Assembly (NCBI RefSeq): GCF_030269925.1
Contig: NC_085107.1
Coordinates: forward strand, 14,942,001 to 15,006,000
Direction: 5' to 3'
DNA from: Bombyx mori
Lineage: Eukaryota; Arthropoda; Insecta; Lepidoptera; Bombycidae
DNA: 64,000 bases
Part shown: positions 35,871 to 47,298 of the stretch, in pieces
Layout: every line of letters starts with the position of its first letter
Position numbering within the stretch: the first letter of the stretch is position 1
The notes under the pieces: model-generated
What the model was told of the DNA's origin: nothing
Database searches by the model: none
Seen by the model: only the letters and a program-made list of their open reading frames with translations
Translations under genes and position numbers: made by a program

Positions 35871-37740
35871 TTAGTGTTCAAGTTCTGTAGCAACTGCTAT
35901 TTTTTGTAATACGAGCGATCGACTTCGTAGGTAGGTTCCGTGCGCTCCGGGTTAGAGTAGGACATTTATACAATTGAGATTTGGACCTCATGTCTCAAAG
36001 TGGCTAAATAACGAATTATTGGCCAATCTACGGTAATAAATAATTAATTTTGTTTACCATCGTGGATCAAAAGAACAATAAAAAAAAACGAACCGAAACA
36101 ATTAGAAATAAATCATGAGCTTCATCATTCAGCATTAGGTTGACGAATAAATGAATGAGTGACTAAACAATAAATATTATGGACCAACAACACTGGCCAT
36201 CCGCGCGTCTTTGTTTTATTTATTTACAAAACAGAATCTCCCGGGACTGAGTTGCGTCATTTTCGATTATCTAGAGCGCACTGGAAAATTGTACGGGTCC
36301 TTCGTCACTGTGCTTGTGTAGACCGCGTCACCGCCGCACCGTGTAATTGTGTAAATTGGCCGAAACCGCGCCGCCGTTTCTGCATCGTCGCTTGATTTTG
36401 ACATATCACGGTGTACCTACACATTTACTAACACATTGCTGGCCGCAAACGACACACGCATGGCATGATGAACATATTAATTTCACATTTATGGCATATG
36501 CACAAACATTTAAAAACAGAAGTTTTGTTTATGATGGTACTAAATACGTCATACGGCTTTTAAATAATTGTATCTATATTATTTTAAACGATACTGCCAG
36601 TAGTTATTTTATAAATAGCATTGTAATGAACGATAAATTGACGTAGCAATAAGAGTATTAAACATTCTGGGGTAAAAGGGGGTGTGTAATAGGGACACCC
36701 CGTTGTCTCTGAAGGACAGTGACGGCAAGAACCGCTATGCGCATGCTTTTTTGTTATCTGTGAATCCACCCCAACAACAGATTCAAAAGCCTTCTAAATT
36801 TAGTAATTTAATGGATTCAGAAAATTATTGGTACATATTTTATAAAAACAAAATGTTAAAAAAATCCCTGTTATTAAAACTAACTGTTTTATACTTAAAA
36901 TAACAGAGTACTTAGTCAAAAATGCTTCATATAAAAAATACTTCGAGTTTTTTCTCTCTCCCTCCTTAAAAAATCAAACTCACAGAGCACGCAAGTTGTA
37001 GAAAGAAACAATAATTTTCATCTTTCAATGTTACATTTTCGATATTAGGGGCACGTCGTGAAGTCGGATATCCCTTTATTTCAACTTTTTCGATTGAACA
37101 TTAAAATGTTAGAATAAATTCTGTAATTCTAGTGAATTGTGGATAATTTTATAAGATTTGTTTAAATTCTTTATTTAAAAATTTTTGTCGAGATCAGAAA
37201 GCTATAACAAAGTCTGAACGATTACCAACGAAGATATACTTTAGAGTAAATATTAATGTTTAAATGTTTTGTAAACAAAAATACATACAATATTCTGTAC
37301 ATGAATCGACCATTTTAAACCTAACCAGCATATTAGCTATTCGTATTTAAGTTAAGTATTACATGCTGTTACTTCATTACTATTTAATTAATTTGTAGCC
37401 TTCGGAGTTCATGATACAAGGTGGAAACTTATCCTTGATATTATTAATTACCATTCTCAGATTAACAGCGTAATGAAATCAATAATTATCCTTTGTTCCA
37501 AGTACCTCATGTTACGTACACTACAAGTACAGCTTGTTCGTTTAGGTATAACTATTATTACGTAACTGAATATTCCTTGAAAATTTGGAATGAAGTTCGT
37601 ATCAGTTCGAATTATTTAAAAAGTAATTACAGGCGCATTAACATACTCGTGGTAAATAATGTACATAGGTACTTATGGATTGGATTTTAATACAATATTT
37701 TGTAGATATTGTATATTTACGTAAATAATAAAATTTACTA
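35871..37740. other. No recognised gene; eroded SINE-like patch
   Basis: Positions 35920-36030 carry a diverged block (GGACCTCATGTCTCAAAGTG) like the Bm1 body. A GC-richer patch at 36300-36400 is unexplained. Frames at 36347-36646 and 37493-37690 show no motif. Confidence 0.35.
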
Positions 37741-37984
37741 GTCAAAACAAAAAAGGGCTAACGTGTTTTTTCAGTGTCCTCATGAATTTGTGCAATTGAA
37801 GGGTTGACTAATGATTACGTTTAGATAAATTTATTAATTTTAAATTAAAACAGCATATAATAATTAATAAAAACAGCAAAATTCTTATTACACAGTTTTT
37901 CTTAAAAATTAACACTATTTACGCTACTACTAACGCATTTTAAAAAAAAACAAAAGATGTTGCTTGATTTTACACTGTCTTCAA

Positions 37985-38570
37985 TATCTGGTGTGCCCTC
38001 CTCGTTTTTTAATGCACTGTGGAAGCCCAGAAGGTACATTCTCCACAGGCGTACCACTGTTTTTTGAGGATTTTGTTCCCAGCTTGATTACAGCACGTTG
38101 ATTACTGCGTTGAATACTGCGTGTCAGTAAATCCCACATGTGTTCGATGGGATTAGATTCGGACTGTTTGCAGACCAGAGCAACAACTTTATATCAGCCC
38201 CCTCTAAGGCTTCTCTGGTTGTCTTAGCTGTATGAGCGCGAGCATAATCGAGCATAAGAATCTTGCACCGATTCTCGGTGCATACGGAACCGCATGAGGT
38301 CATATGAACTCCTCGATGTAACATTGAGCTATAATTGTACCTTCATTGAGAATTACCAGTTCGGTTCTACCTGACATAAAAATTCCTCTCCACACCACAA
38401 CATTAAGGCCCCTAAATCTGTCACTTTCATAGATGCATGCATCTGAAAATCGCCAACCAGCAAAGCAAAAAATTTGACTTTGCACTCATCTGTGAACAAT
38501 ACTGTGCTCTGATCATTAATATCCCAAGCCAGATTCTGCCTTGTGAACAACAATCGGTTTGCACGATGAG
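37985..38570 (-). pseudogene. Tc1-like (DD34E-type) transposase, frameshifted
   Basis: Three overlapping frames together carry the transposase catalytic region: VLFTDECKVKFF (first Asp), then a shift to the frame reading LNVVVWRGIFMSGRTELV, then a shift to ILMLDYARAHTA (second Asp) and WSANSPN. One more shift restores NPIEHMWDLL with the catalytic Glu, continuing to an end near 37985. At least three indels are needed, so it is dead. The DNA-binding half upstream (to about 38960) is poorly preserved. Confidence 0.8.
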
Positions 38571-39070
38571 TACTTGTCTATGGAATCCCTACTAAGCGTC
38601 TTTTGGAGAACTGCTGGTCCTCATGTAACCGATTCCTAATGGTTTGATCACTAATACGTGTACCCCACGCCTGCTGCAAACGGTTTTGTAAGGAGTGGGC
38701 TGCGATGGAGCGTTCTCAAAGGGCAGTTAAGCGCACGTAGCGGTCCTTCTGTGCGATGGTTGTTCAAACTCTGCTAGATCGCCACCTTCTGTTTAGGCTC
38801 TAAGTCTCTCGAAATCGATTTTAAGGATTTCGAATCGCTCGCCGGGAAAATCCAACTACAACGCCACAGAACGTTGCGAATGGCTTTCTTGAAGTAATAT
38901 TACGGCCCTGGTTATGGTTGGTAAGTCCAAATGTCGTCGAATTCTTGGAATAACGTTCTCAAAATATTAATTCATCCACTAGTTTAAAACAACGGTGCTT
39001 GACAGAATCTTCACTTTGAATGAGTTTAAAATCGGTCTTAACAAGTGGTTACAATCAATTATGAAAATCT

Positions 39071-39369
39071 ATCTTCTTCTTTTTCTCCACCTTATCCCAC
39101 TAGGTGGGGTCGGCACAGCTAATTTTTCTCTTCCATTCTCTTCTATCAGCCGTCATCTCAACACTCACTCCTCTCTCTCTCTCATATCGTCATTCATACA
39201 CTCCATCCATGTCTTCTTCGGTCGACCTCTTCCCCGTCTACCTTGCACTACCATTTCCATACATCTCCTAGTCACATGCATCTTCTCTCTACGCATCACA
39301 TGTCCATACCAAGCTAACCGTCCGCTCCTTAATTTGTTGCTTACCGGGGAAAATAAATTGATTTGTTTT
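39071..39369 (-). mobile_element. 5'-truncated LINE 3' end nested in the Tc1-like element
   Basis: TATGAAAATC flanks the insert on both sides (39060-39069 and 39370-39379). It is the same family as 11044-11312 and 50859-51107. On the minus strand it encodes WYGHVMRRE, then RGRGRPKKTWME and ends CADPT-stop, with GGTGGGATAAGGTGGAG and an A/AG-rich tail. It post-dates the Tc1-like host element. Confidence 0.83.
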
Positions 39370-39535
39370 TATGAAAATCAAATCAAAAAAATATTTGCCG
39401 ATGGAATACTCAAAAAGAGTTTGTAAACACTTTAGGTAATACCACAATAAACCATCAGCTACTTGAGAATGCATAAAAAAATCAATTATCACCACCGACG
39501 TCAAGATAAACTAGTGGCCCTTATTTTGTTTTGAC

Positions 39536-40542
39536 TAGTATACAATTAGCACTTTTCAGAATTAAGTTTAACGTGATGTCGTAACCAGAGCAAATCTGTA
39601 CTCAACAAATTAAGTTAACAGTTCGGCGCGCTGTTAGCGACCCGAACGATCGACGTACAAATTAACACGGCGAACATCGATTGCATGTACAATGTGGTAA
39701 TAGTTTACTTTGATGCTCTCCTATTCGACAGGGTATAGGGAAATCATGACTAAATGAACACTTTTCACTGAAATTCAAACTAAATGTTCCTGAATTATTC
39801 ATTTTGAATTCTACCTAATAACACACTATTTCTCTGTTCCTGTTATTTTCTGTTGGTCATTAAAAATCGATTGATATTGTATCAGTTTTTGTTGGGTTAG
39901 CAGTAGTTTGAATTGTTGTAATGTTTTTTGTAAATATATAATTTATAAAAAACATTACAACAATTCAAACTTCCACTTAATAAGTGGTGAACTAGTAATC
40001 CTATCTCATTCATAGCACTAGTATTAGAACGACAACTAAGTCGCTGTTGCAGTCAAATTGCAGTATTATTGCCGCAAGAGCAACGAATGTTCTCTACGTA
40101 GCGGTTACACAGAATAATGAAAATTCACAAATGAGTGAACGCAGTATTGCAAGGATCCTTCGTAAACGTTTGTTATTCGCTAGTTCTGGTTTCTACGAAC
40201 AAATACCTATCTCTCGGATTATTGTTTCATTGCTAACCAATTTCAGTTTTGTTACGAATAATACACGTGCGGAATATTATTGTCGGACGGGTTTTAAACG
40301 TCTGATTTTGATAAAAGACATCGGACACCTTTGTATGGGACACTTACCTACAGCGAACAAAAATGAAATTAGGTCTGGTGGATAGGCAATTGAATCTAGT
40401 TTACAATGGTATAGGTCCCATATCTGTGAGCCGTGGGAATAAGGAGAAACTGGACATTAAAAAAATATATTTTTTTTTACTTTTTTGTGCAATAATTCAA
40501 GAGGAAAAAAGGAATAAAAAAAACATGTTTTTCTCTTTACTT
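39536..40542. other. AT-rich stretch with a long palindrome
   Basis: Apart from the palindrome at 39905-39971 I see no supported feature. The 112-codon plus-strand frame at 40047-40385 has no recognisable motif. Confidence 0.35.
39905..39971. repeat. 25-bp perfect inverted repeat (hairpin)
   Basis: The left arm 39905-39929 (beginning AGTTTGAATTGTTGTAATG and ending in six T) and right arm 39947-39971 are exact reverse complements around a 17-nt AT-only-but-one loop. It could be a foldback MITE core or a miRNA-like hairpin. Confidence 0.9.
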
Positions 40543-40808
40543 TTATTCTGCCGCATCCAAATCTACAAGAGTTTCGTCTAAAAACGCCGCAGGTGCGTGA
40601 AATTCCTCTTGATATATAGCCCAAGATAAAAAGTATACCACACTGGCGATGTGCGCGCAACTCCCTACAGTGCGGCGGCCGTGTATACAGGAACAGTAAT
40701 ACCCTTCGAGGCTTTGTCTTCCTTGCAATGCCGGATTTATTAGTATATATGTATAATAGCGTTTTGCTCTTATGTGACGAGACTGTATTCTGCCTCGTAT
40801 TAAAACTT
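40543..40808 (-). pseudogene. SWIM zinc-finger C-terminal fragment, transposase-associated type
   Basis: The minus-strand frame, open from about 40803 to the TAA at 40543, reads IRGRIQSRHIRAKRYYTYIL, INPALQGRQSLEGYYCSC, then IHGRRTVGSCAHIASVVYFL and a tail LDETLVDLDAAE. The C-S-C ... C-A-H spacing (CxC, nine residues, CxH) is the SWIM zinc-binding pattern. This exact type of block closes many transposon-derived proteins in insects and fish, where it is thought to bind DNA or protein. No catalytic part is visible upstream (a stop lies at about 40811), so it is either a terminal exon or, more likely, a transposon scrap. Confidence 0.6.
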
Positions 40809-41779
40809 AAAATAATAATATTATCAACTTAAAATATGAATTTCATTTTACTTTTATTTCCATTTTCCCATTGTTATGAATTAAAATAACCACATAATAT
40901 TAAATATGATTGGAAGCACTATGATTTAAAAGTGTTTTGGTTTATGTTCGCGACTTTAAAAAAAGCGGGTAAAAAACGCCCAATGATCTTTACAAGCTTA
41001 CATAAAAGGCGCTTATTTTTAATTTTAACCAGAACATTTTATGTAAGAGTGGCATTATCATTTTTAAGCAAAGTCGTATGGCTTTTTCTTTTCATGAATA
41101 AATATTAATACAGTTAATTTGAACTGGTTATCAAGACCCATAGTAGTCATAAAGTGAACTTTACTAAATACTTCGAGACATGAAGAATCTCAGTATGGTC
41201 ACTATGATATTGCACATGAATTTGTGTTGTCGATAGCAGATAAAAGCAGGTAAGTGCCATCTTTAAGTCAACAGCGGGGCCATTACTCAGACTATAGCTT
41301 GACGCATTTAAGTTCCAATTAAGATGCATTTTAATTGATCTCAATGAAGATAAAATTATTGTCACGTGACTTAGAGCCAACCGTTGAGTGCCACTCGATC
41401 AATCATAGCAATAACCGTTACTCAGCTGGTCAAATACAAAAGGACGGCTCGTAACAATGACTATGGATTCTCTCAACTATTCGAATTGTTCGTTTTGAGC
41501 ATTGTTACAGACTTTTAACGTGGAATACTATGAGCGATTTTTAGTGGCTTCCATTTTTAGTAGTTACTACAAGAAAAAATGACTAACAAAGTGACCAGGG
41601 CGTAAGTGCCATCGCTCACCTGCTGATTGATATTGCTAAGCCGCTAATAATCATTGAACTATATTTTATCTTTGCTGACTAGTTTATTTAATGACGTAAA
41701 TTCTATTTAAACTTTTACGATAAGCAATACACGTTCATCAAATTAGTTCATAGTACAGTGATTGTCTGAAACTATACGA

Positions 41780-41780
<1 letters not shown>
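40809..41780. other. AT-rich stretch without a recognised gene
   Basis: An 11-bp inverted repeat (CTTACATAAAA / TTTTATGTAAG) lies around 40997-41047. The 77-codon minus frame at 41147-41380 has no motif. Confidence 0.35.

Positions 41781-41868
<88 letters not shown>
41781..41868. repeat. (TA)44 microsatellite abutting a Tc1-like element
   Basis: Uninterrupted TA dinucleotides for 88 bp end exactly where the Tc1-like TIR begins. Confidence 0.97.
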
Positions 41869-41871
<3 letters not shown>

Positions 41872-43596
41872 TCGTGGTCAACTAATTAGGGACAATCTCT
41901 AGTTAAGCCCAATTGTGAATATTTTTTTTATTTTCCAACGAGTCTTAGCAATATTCCCTATCTTTTACATGTAAGTGTAATTAGTCATTTATGTGCGCGA
42001 TTATACAAACAATAACAACTTCTTAAACATTAAACCCCTTTACAGTATAGCTGATACAATATCATAGTGCTATTGGTTCAAAGAATGCTGGCTGGCCATT
42101 TAATTAGGGACACTGAGGTATTGCGTTCTAATTCCAAAATTGGAATTTTAATACTTTTTTGTTTCTTTTCTTATTGTTTAGTGGTTGTTTTGGCGGCAAT
42201 CCAGATTTTTTATTTTAAGTTTTGAGAATTATTTTGAAGAAAAATGGGCAAAAATAAAAGTTGCGATCCAACACTACGAAAAATTATCATGAAGTTTGTC
42301 GAGCGTGGTTGGTCATACCGAAGGATAGCACAACATTTAAATTGTTCAAAAACTATGGTATGCAATGCAGTGCAACATTTCAAGCGCTATAACACAGCTT
42401 TAAATGTGTCAGAACAAAAAGATCGAGAAAAACGACTCCGTAAGAAGATAGAATGATAACCAGGTTAGCTAAGAAAGATCCGTTTCTAGGCTCTATTTTA
42501 ATTAAACACGAAGTGTTTGGGGCAAACGAAAGAGCCGGTGTATCTGCGAGGACCGTTCGTCGACGTTTGGTAGAAGCAGGGTTGTTCGGAAGAGTGGCTC
42601 GCAAAGTACCGTTGTTGAAGAAAGAACGTAGAAATGCTCGATTGGCATTTGCACGTAAATATGGACATTGGACCTACGCCCAATGGCAACATGTACTTTT
42701 CTCTGACGAGACCAAGGTTAATTTGATTTCTTCAGATGGAAGGCAATATGTACGGCGTCCTGTAAAAGCGGAAATGAATCCAAGATTCACAAAAAAACAG
42801 GTGAAACATGGCGGTGGAAACATTAAAATATGGGGTTCATTTTCTGGACGTGGAGTGGGACCTGTGAGGAAAGTTCAGGGTAACTTAGACCAACATCAAT
42901 ACAAGGCAAGGAAGAAACTATGCTTCCCTATGCTGAGGAGCATCTCCCTATTATATGGATGTTTCAGCAGGATAACGACCCGAAACATACCGCCCATTCA
43001 GTCAAGTCGTTTCTTACCAGTCAGTTTGTATCGGTGGTAGATTGGCCAGCAAATAGCCCGGACCTCAACCCAATTGAGCACCTTTGGCACGAAATCAAGA
43101 AAAAAGTTGCCACTTATCGTAATACAAATTTGGATGAACTTCATGAAGCTTTTTGTGAGGCATGGGCAAACATTCCTGTCGAAACATGTCAGAAACTGAT
43201 AATGTCTATGCCACATCGGTGTCAAGCGGTAATTACTAACTAAGGTTTTGCTACTGGGTACTGATTTTACACGTAATAAAATGGAGCTGTTGAAGACATT
43301 ATAACACTGAAGATTATAAATTTTGTGTAAGTGTATTTTTCATTATACTTTACTGTCCTTAATTAAATGTCCACTACAAAATTGTACCTTAATATTTAAT
43401 ACATGTTTAATCTTTGATATTAAATACTTTTTCTATTTATTAATTCTTTTATTTACAGCGATTTATAGCATAATAATCGGACCACATTATGCAAATGATA
43501 GGTGCTGAGAAATCAATAGGGTTTTATATTTAAATGTACATAACCGGTTATAGCCCTTCACTATCTTGAATGTCCCTAATTAGTTGACCACGACTG
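41869..43596 (+). mobile_element. Tc1-like transposon (DD34E), 1728 bp
   Basis: TIRs are CAGTCGTGGTCAACTAATTA (41869 on, continuing GGGACA) and the exact reverse complement ending at 43596. TA lies on both sides. The single transposase gene inside is well preserved but carries two frameshifts. The left flank is a TA microsatellite and the right flank TATATATG, so insertion into a TA-rich tract is plausible. Confidence 0.95.
42244..43243 (+). pseudogene. Tc1-like transposase, two frameshifts
   Basis: The ATG at 42244 begins MGKNKSCDPTLRK. The first frame (to 42456) holds the N-terminal helix-turn-helix (GWSYRRIAQHLNCSKTMV). The second (42453-43040) holds the rest of the DNA-binding region (SARTVRRRLVEAGLFGR) and the first catalytic Asp in VLFSDETKV. 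The third (about 42920-43243) holds QQDNDPKHTA (second Asp) and NSPDLNPIEHLW (catalytic Glu), with 34 residues between, i.e. DD34E. The shifts lie at about 42445-42455 and about 42900-42920, each a small indel. Otherwise it is full length with no other stop, so the copy is fairly young but dead. Confidence 0.93.
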
Positions 43597-43789
43597 TATA
43601 TATGTTATGTGTGTACTATTAACTATTAATATTGTACTTAGTTAACCGGCGAAAATTAGCATAATATCTGTTACGCTAAACTGAGAATATACGGTAAGTC
43701 AGCAAGATGACTCGTAATTAAGGCTTTTGTTTGTTAACGGACGAAGACGAACTAAACGTATGCAATTATTACCAAAGACATCCTATTAT

Positions 43790-44035
43790 TATTATTTTAT
43801 TGCATATATGGGTGGACGAGCTCACATCCCACCTAGTGTTAAGTCGTCACTGGAGCCCATAGACATCTACGACGTAAATGCGCCACCCACCTTAAGATAT
43901 AAGTTCTGAGGTCTCGAATATAGTTACAGCGGCTATCTCACCCTTCAAACCGACACGCACTACTGCTTCACGGCAGAAATAGGCAGGGTGGTGGTACCTA
44001 CCCACGCGGACTCACAAAAGGTCTTACCATCAGTA
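43790..44035 (-). mobile_element. Bm1 SINE, truncated
   Basis: ATTATTTTATTGCATATATG (tail side) is followed by GGTGGACGAGCTCACATCCC, GGAGCCCATAGACATCTACG, the CCACCCACCTTAAGATATAA block and CCTACCCACGCGGACTCACA. It has few substitutions relative to the copy at 59857-60104. Confidence 0.88.
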
Positions 44036-45304
44036 AACGAAGCTGTGTTCCTAGTTGAGTACTTTTAGATTTTTAATAGAACTAGTCATTCATGGCCCAT
44101 CATGATTGGCCTATACGTTGAATTTACTATTGTCAGTATTGTCATGTGTTGTATATAGCAGTATTGTCATGTCAATTGAAATCAATAAACAGATAAATGG
44201 AGCTTAAAATATTTAAAACATATACTATGTAGGTATGTATATTTTTGAGCCCGTTTCCTCGGACATTGTGTAGCTAGACTGAAACGCTCGTTGAGATTTC
44301 TATCGGGTTTTACTCGCTTGCCAATATAGGGAAGCTTTGGTTTCGAGTGCGGTTCTCGATGCGGCGTGTAGTACGGTGAGCTGTTTGCTCAACTAAGTAG
44401 ACGACTAACGGAAAGCAAATGTTTGCATTTAAATGGCACGAATGATTCGTAAAATACATTTGAAACTTAATGGCTTTATTCACCGTCTCGAAGTATAAAT
44501 TACATTTTCTTAAAATTTATATATTTAATTCGCTTCACAACGAAACGGTATGTACATATGTCAATTAAGTCATTTTATTTATTTATTTATTTATTTATTT
44601 AAGAATTACCGACAGGGTTTACAGTAAGACATAAAATAACATTGACATGTATAGAGCAATTGATAACTGCAACTCTAATTAGAGGCAATCACAGCATGCA
44701 ATACATTAATATATCAATAGAGATTTAACAATACTATTAATAATAATGAAAAAAAATATGAATAAATGAAAAAAAATATATAAATGAATCTAAGACGAAA
44801 CCGCGTATTGGAAAGCCGTATTTGATATTAAGCTGTTGTTGTATTGTTTTTATCTATTTTTACCTAGCTAAATAATGAAATTTACGATTTTTTTTTTATT
44901 TTCAGCTAATGCGCTAGCGTCAAGCAACTTCTCAAGTAACAGAAAAAAATTAATGAAAATCACATGGCCATAATGAAGGATTTATTCATTTGGTAGTAAC
45001 AAATAATAAATTATATACGCCTAGGCGTACGGCTCATAAGCAAGGACCTCGGTAATGGTGGCTCGAAGATACTTAGGCTTCACAAGTTAATTGTATCTCA
45101 ATGCACTTCGAGTAAAGCTAGTAAGTTAGGCCCATTGCTCACACGCTTGTATTCAATTTGAAGCAAATATTTGTGTTTACAACTTGGAGTTAAGTTACTC
45201 GACGGCTTCTGGCGGAAATGAAACGACGTCTACCCGTTCAGTTCTTTAGATTACCGTTTAATATCAATATGTAACTTATTAATTTTTGTTTGAGATGTTT
45301 TTTT
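44036..45304. other. No recognised gene; TTTA microsatellite
   Basis: A (TTTA)n tract lies at 44573-44600. A GC-richer patch at 44250-44420 is unexplained. Confidence 0.4.
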
Positions 45305-45600
45305 TTTAATCTATCGGAGGGAGGCACGCTTTAGACGCTAGAACGCTTTTGACTTTCCTCCCCCCCATAATCGTCGATAGCCTAAAGGGCTATTCCAACT
45401 ACGCGCGGATTGGTAGGTGAACTCACGGGGCTTAGCTTGGGAGGATTTAATAACTCTAGCCCTAGCAAGAGCAGCGCTTCGATGAATCTACCAGCGGATC
45501 GAAAACGCGACCCTTTGAAAAAATCGAGCGAGAAATTCAATCTAAGGGCTAGGTTGCACCTCGAACTCTTCGTCGCATTCAACAATGGACACGTAGAAAC
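45305..45600 (-). mobile_element. Interspersed LINE-3'-end-like repeat, inverted copy
   Basis: It is the reverse complement of the family at 53734-53995 and 61885-62095: GGTAGGTGAACTCACGGGGC, CTAGCCCTAGCAAGAGCAGC, and the ATCTACCAGCGGATCGAAAA block. It is GC-richer than its flanks. The 67- and 74-codon frames here are repeat sequence, not genes. Confidence 0.7.
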
Positions 45601-46849
45601 ACGACTTCATATTATCTACACACAGAAAACATGATGTTATGCACGCACATTCTACAAGCACTTTTTTTTAGGAACTTTTTAAATTAGGAGTTCATGTTTG
45701 TAGTGGTTATTATTATTTTTATTATAAAAAATTTTATTTAAGAAAATATATGAATTATAGTGATATTTGTACAATTGATTTTTACAAGACTTTATCCAGA
45801 CTAGCTGCCTGTTGGTAATGTATTGTAATTACTAGATTTTACCTAAGAAACTATAAAACTATGACTTAAAAAACATTTAGACATTTCTCTTTATTCTTAA
45901 ATTTGTATTAAACTTATGATGAATTCATTGGCATAATACCACAAAATAGGATATTTTTTGAAAATATAGTGAAGTAGAAAATATAGTGTCGCTAAGTGGT
46001 TTTGTATATGATAATAAAAATAAGAAAAACAAATTAATGATTTTTACTAGCATTGCTGATTATTATTTTTAATAAATTATACACACATATATAGTTAATC
46101 ATCAGAGTAGTTGGTACGGTCACAATATTATTTATATCGGTGCATTTTACTGTCATATTGAACATAGTATTAAATTTTTGGCATAGTTAACCTTAGCTCT
46201 AATATTTAATTTTCTATTTTGATCAGAGCATATTAATGTCTAAACAAATAATATCAGAAAATTGATATACACCTATGTGAAACCAAAAAGTACAACTTTG
46301 GTCTATAGTGGTAGTGGAAAAAAAGAAAACTCATATAGCAAATAAACTAATTAGGACCTAGACTTATTTTGGGGAAATTATAAAAATAATAAAAGTTTTT
46401 TTTTAGGAAGTTTTTAAGATTACTCACCATCTCGATGAATTTCGAAGAAACGGCATTTAGTTCTTGAATCTTCATGAAAACTTTGTCATAACTTAAAGTC
46501 CAATAAAACTTAAAACGATAAAATTTAATAATATTTTATTTTTCCTACTTTTTATAACAACGTTCTCGCCAATAATATAAATCCAGATACTAAATATATT
46601 TATGAAAATTATAACATAGCGCTAACAACTTTTAAAGAAATATTTCACCTATAAAAATAGTTGCAGGTCTAATAATAAATATCATTCTTGACAAAACTAT
46701 ATAGGAATTCGTGAAACAACCACCTACCTATTACAAAACAAAAGGTGAACGCCAATACGTAAACAAAAGATCGTTTTACTAAAACAAACGAATAAATTGC
46801 TAAGCGATAAGACGTGATATCTTTAACTTATTTTCAAATTTAAAAATAT
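45601..46849. other. AT-rich stretch without a recognised feature
   Basis: Nothing supported on either strand. Confidence 0.4.
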
Positions 46850-46855
46850 TTTATT
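46850..46855 (-). promoter_or_regulatory. Possible poly(A) signal AATAAA
   Basis: AATAAA on the minus strand lies about 80 nt after the stop codon of the candidate terminal exon at 46934-47073. Such hexamers are common by chance in AT-rich DNA. Confidence 0.35.
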
Positions 46856-46933
46856 TGTGTTAACATACATTGCGAAAAATTCACATTTCACTTCTAATAA
46901 TCTTCTATCACACTATATTGGATTCAAAAAATC

Positions 46934-47073
46934 TTAGTCTACGAGCATGTCTTTTATCAAATCGTGAATTGACAGGTATAACAATTTAGCTCCCACTGCA
47001 TTCTGGTCTGGCTTACGCCATGTTTGCGAAGTAGGTTTCGGTATTGCCAAAGCTATTTTAATTTTCCTCGCAG
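46934..47073 (-). CDS. Candidate last coding exon of an unrecognised gene
   Basis: A minus-strand acceptor (ATATAG before 47073) opens a frame that reads, after the split codon, ARKIKIALAIPKPTSQTW, RKPDQNAVGAKLLYLSIHDL and IKDMLVD-stop (TAA at 46936-46934). It joins in frame to the exon at 47231-47298: one base from that exon plus two from this one make the split codon. The composition is protein-like and GC-richer than the flanks, and an AATAAA follows downstream. Against it: the acceptor lacks a good pyrimidine tract, I do not recognise the protein, and I could not find further exons. It could also be an eroded transposon end. Confidence 0.4.
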
Positions 47074-47230
47074 CTATATGATTTTTTTTTTGTAATAAAA
47101 ACACTTCACCGAAAAAAACAGTATTATTTACACAAATACATACATTTAAGTAAAAGACCTTCAGAAATGAAAACATTAATAGTAAAAATATATTTGTCGC
47201 CTCCAAAAACATACCCCGATTAAAACTTAC

Positions 47231-47298
47231 TTCTCAATAATTGGGAAATTTGCCGACAATGCATTGGTTCTTCAAAGAATGAGAGTTGAGTAAAGTAA
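47231..47298 (-). CDS. Candidate penultimate exon (68 nt) of the same gene
   Basis: On the minus strand it is bounded by a pyrimidine-rich acceptor (TTTTGTTTGCCCTAG) and a consensus donor (GAA|GTAAGT). Of its three frames only one is open, reading YFTQLSFFEEPMHCRQISQL then LR, and it is the frame that continues into the exon at 46934-47073 across a 157-bp intron. Confidence 0.38.

Larger units (their letters stand above)
37741..39535 (-). mobile_element. Tc1-like transposon with a nested LINE fragment
   Basis: TA lies at 37739-37740 and 39536-39537. The left TIR is GTCAAAACAAAAAAGGGC; the right TIR, read on the minus strand, is GTCAAAACAAAATAAGGGCC, a near-perfect match. The enclosed minus-strand transposase is broken. 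The insert at 39071-39369 interrupts the element, so about 1.5 kb is original sequence, normal for a Tc1-like element. Confidence 0.85.

Noticed and set aside
40047..40385. 112-codon plus-strand frame as a gene
   Set aside because: Composition and context give no support; no motif, no conserved start context.
41147..41380. 77-codon minus frame as a receptor exon
   Set aside because: No recognisable family motif and no supporting splice context.
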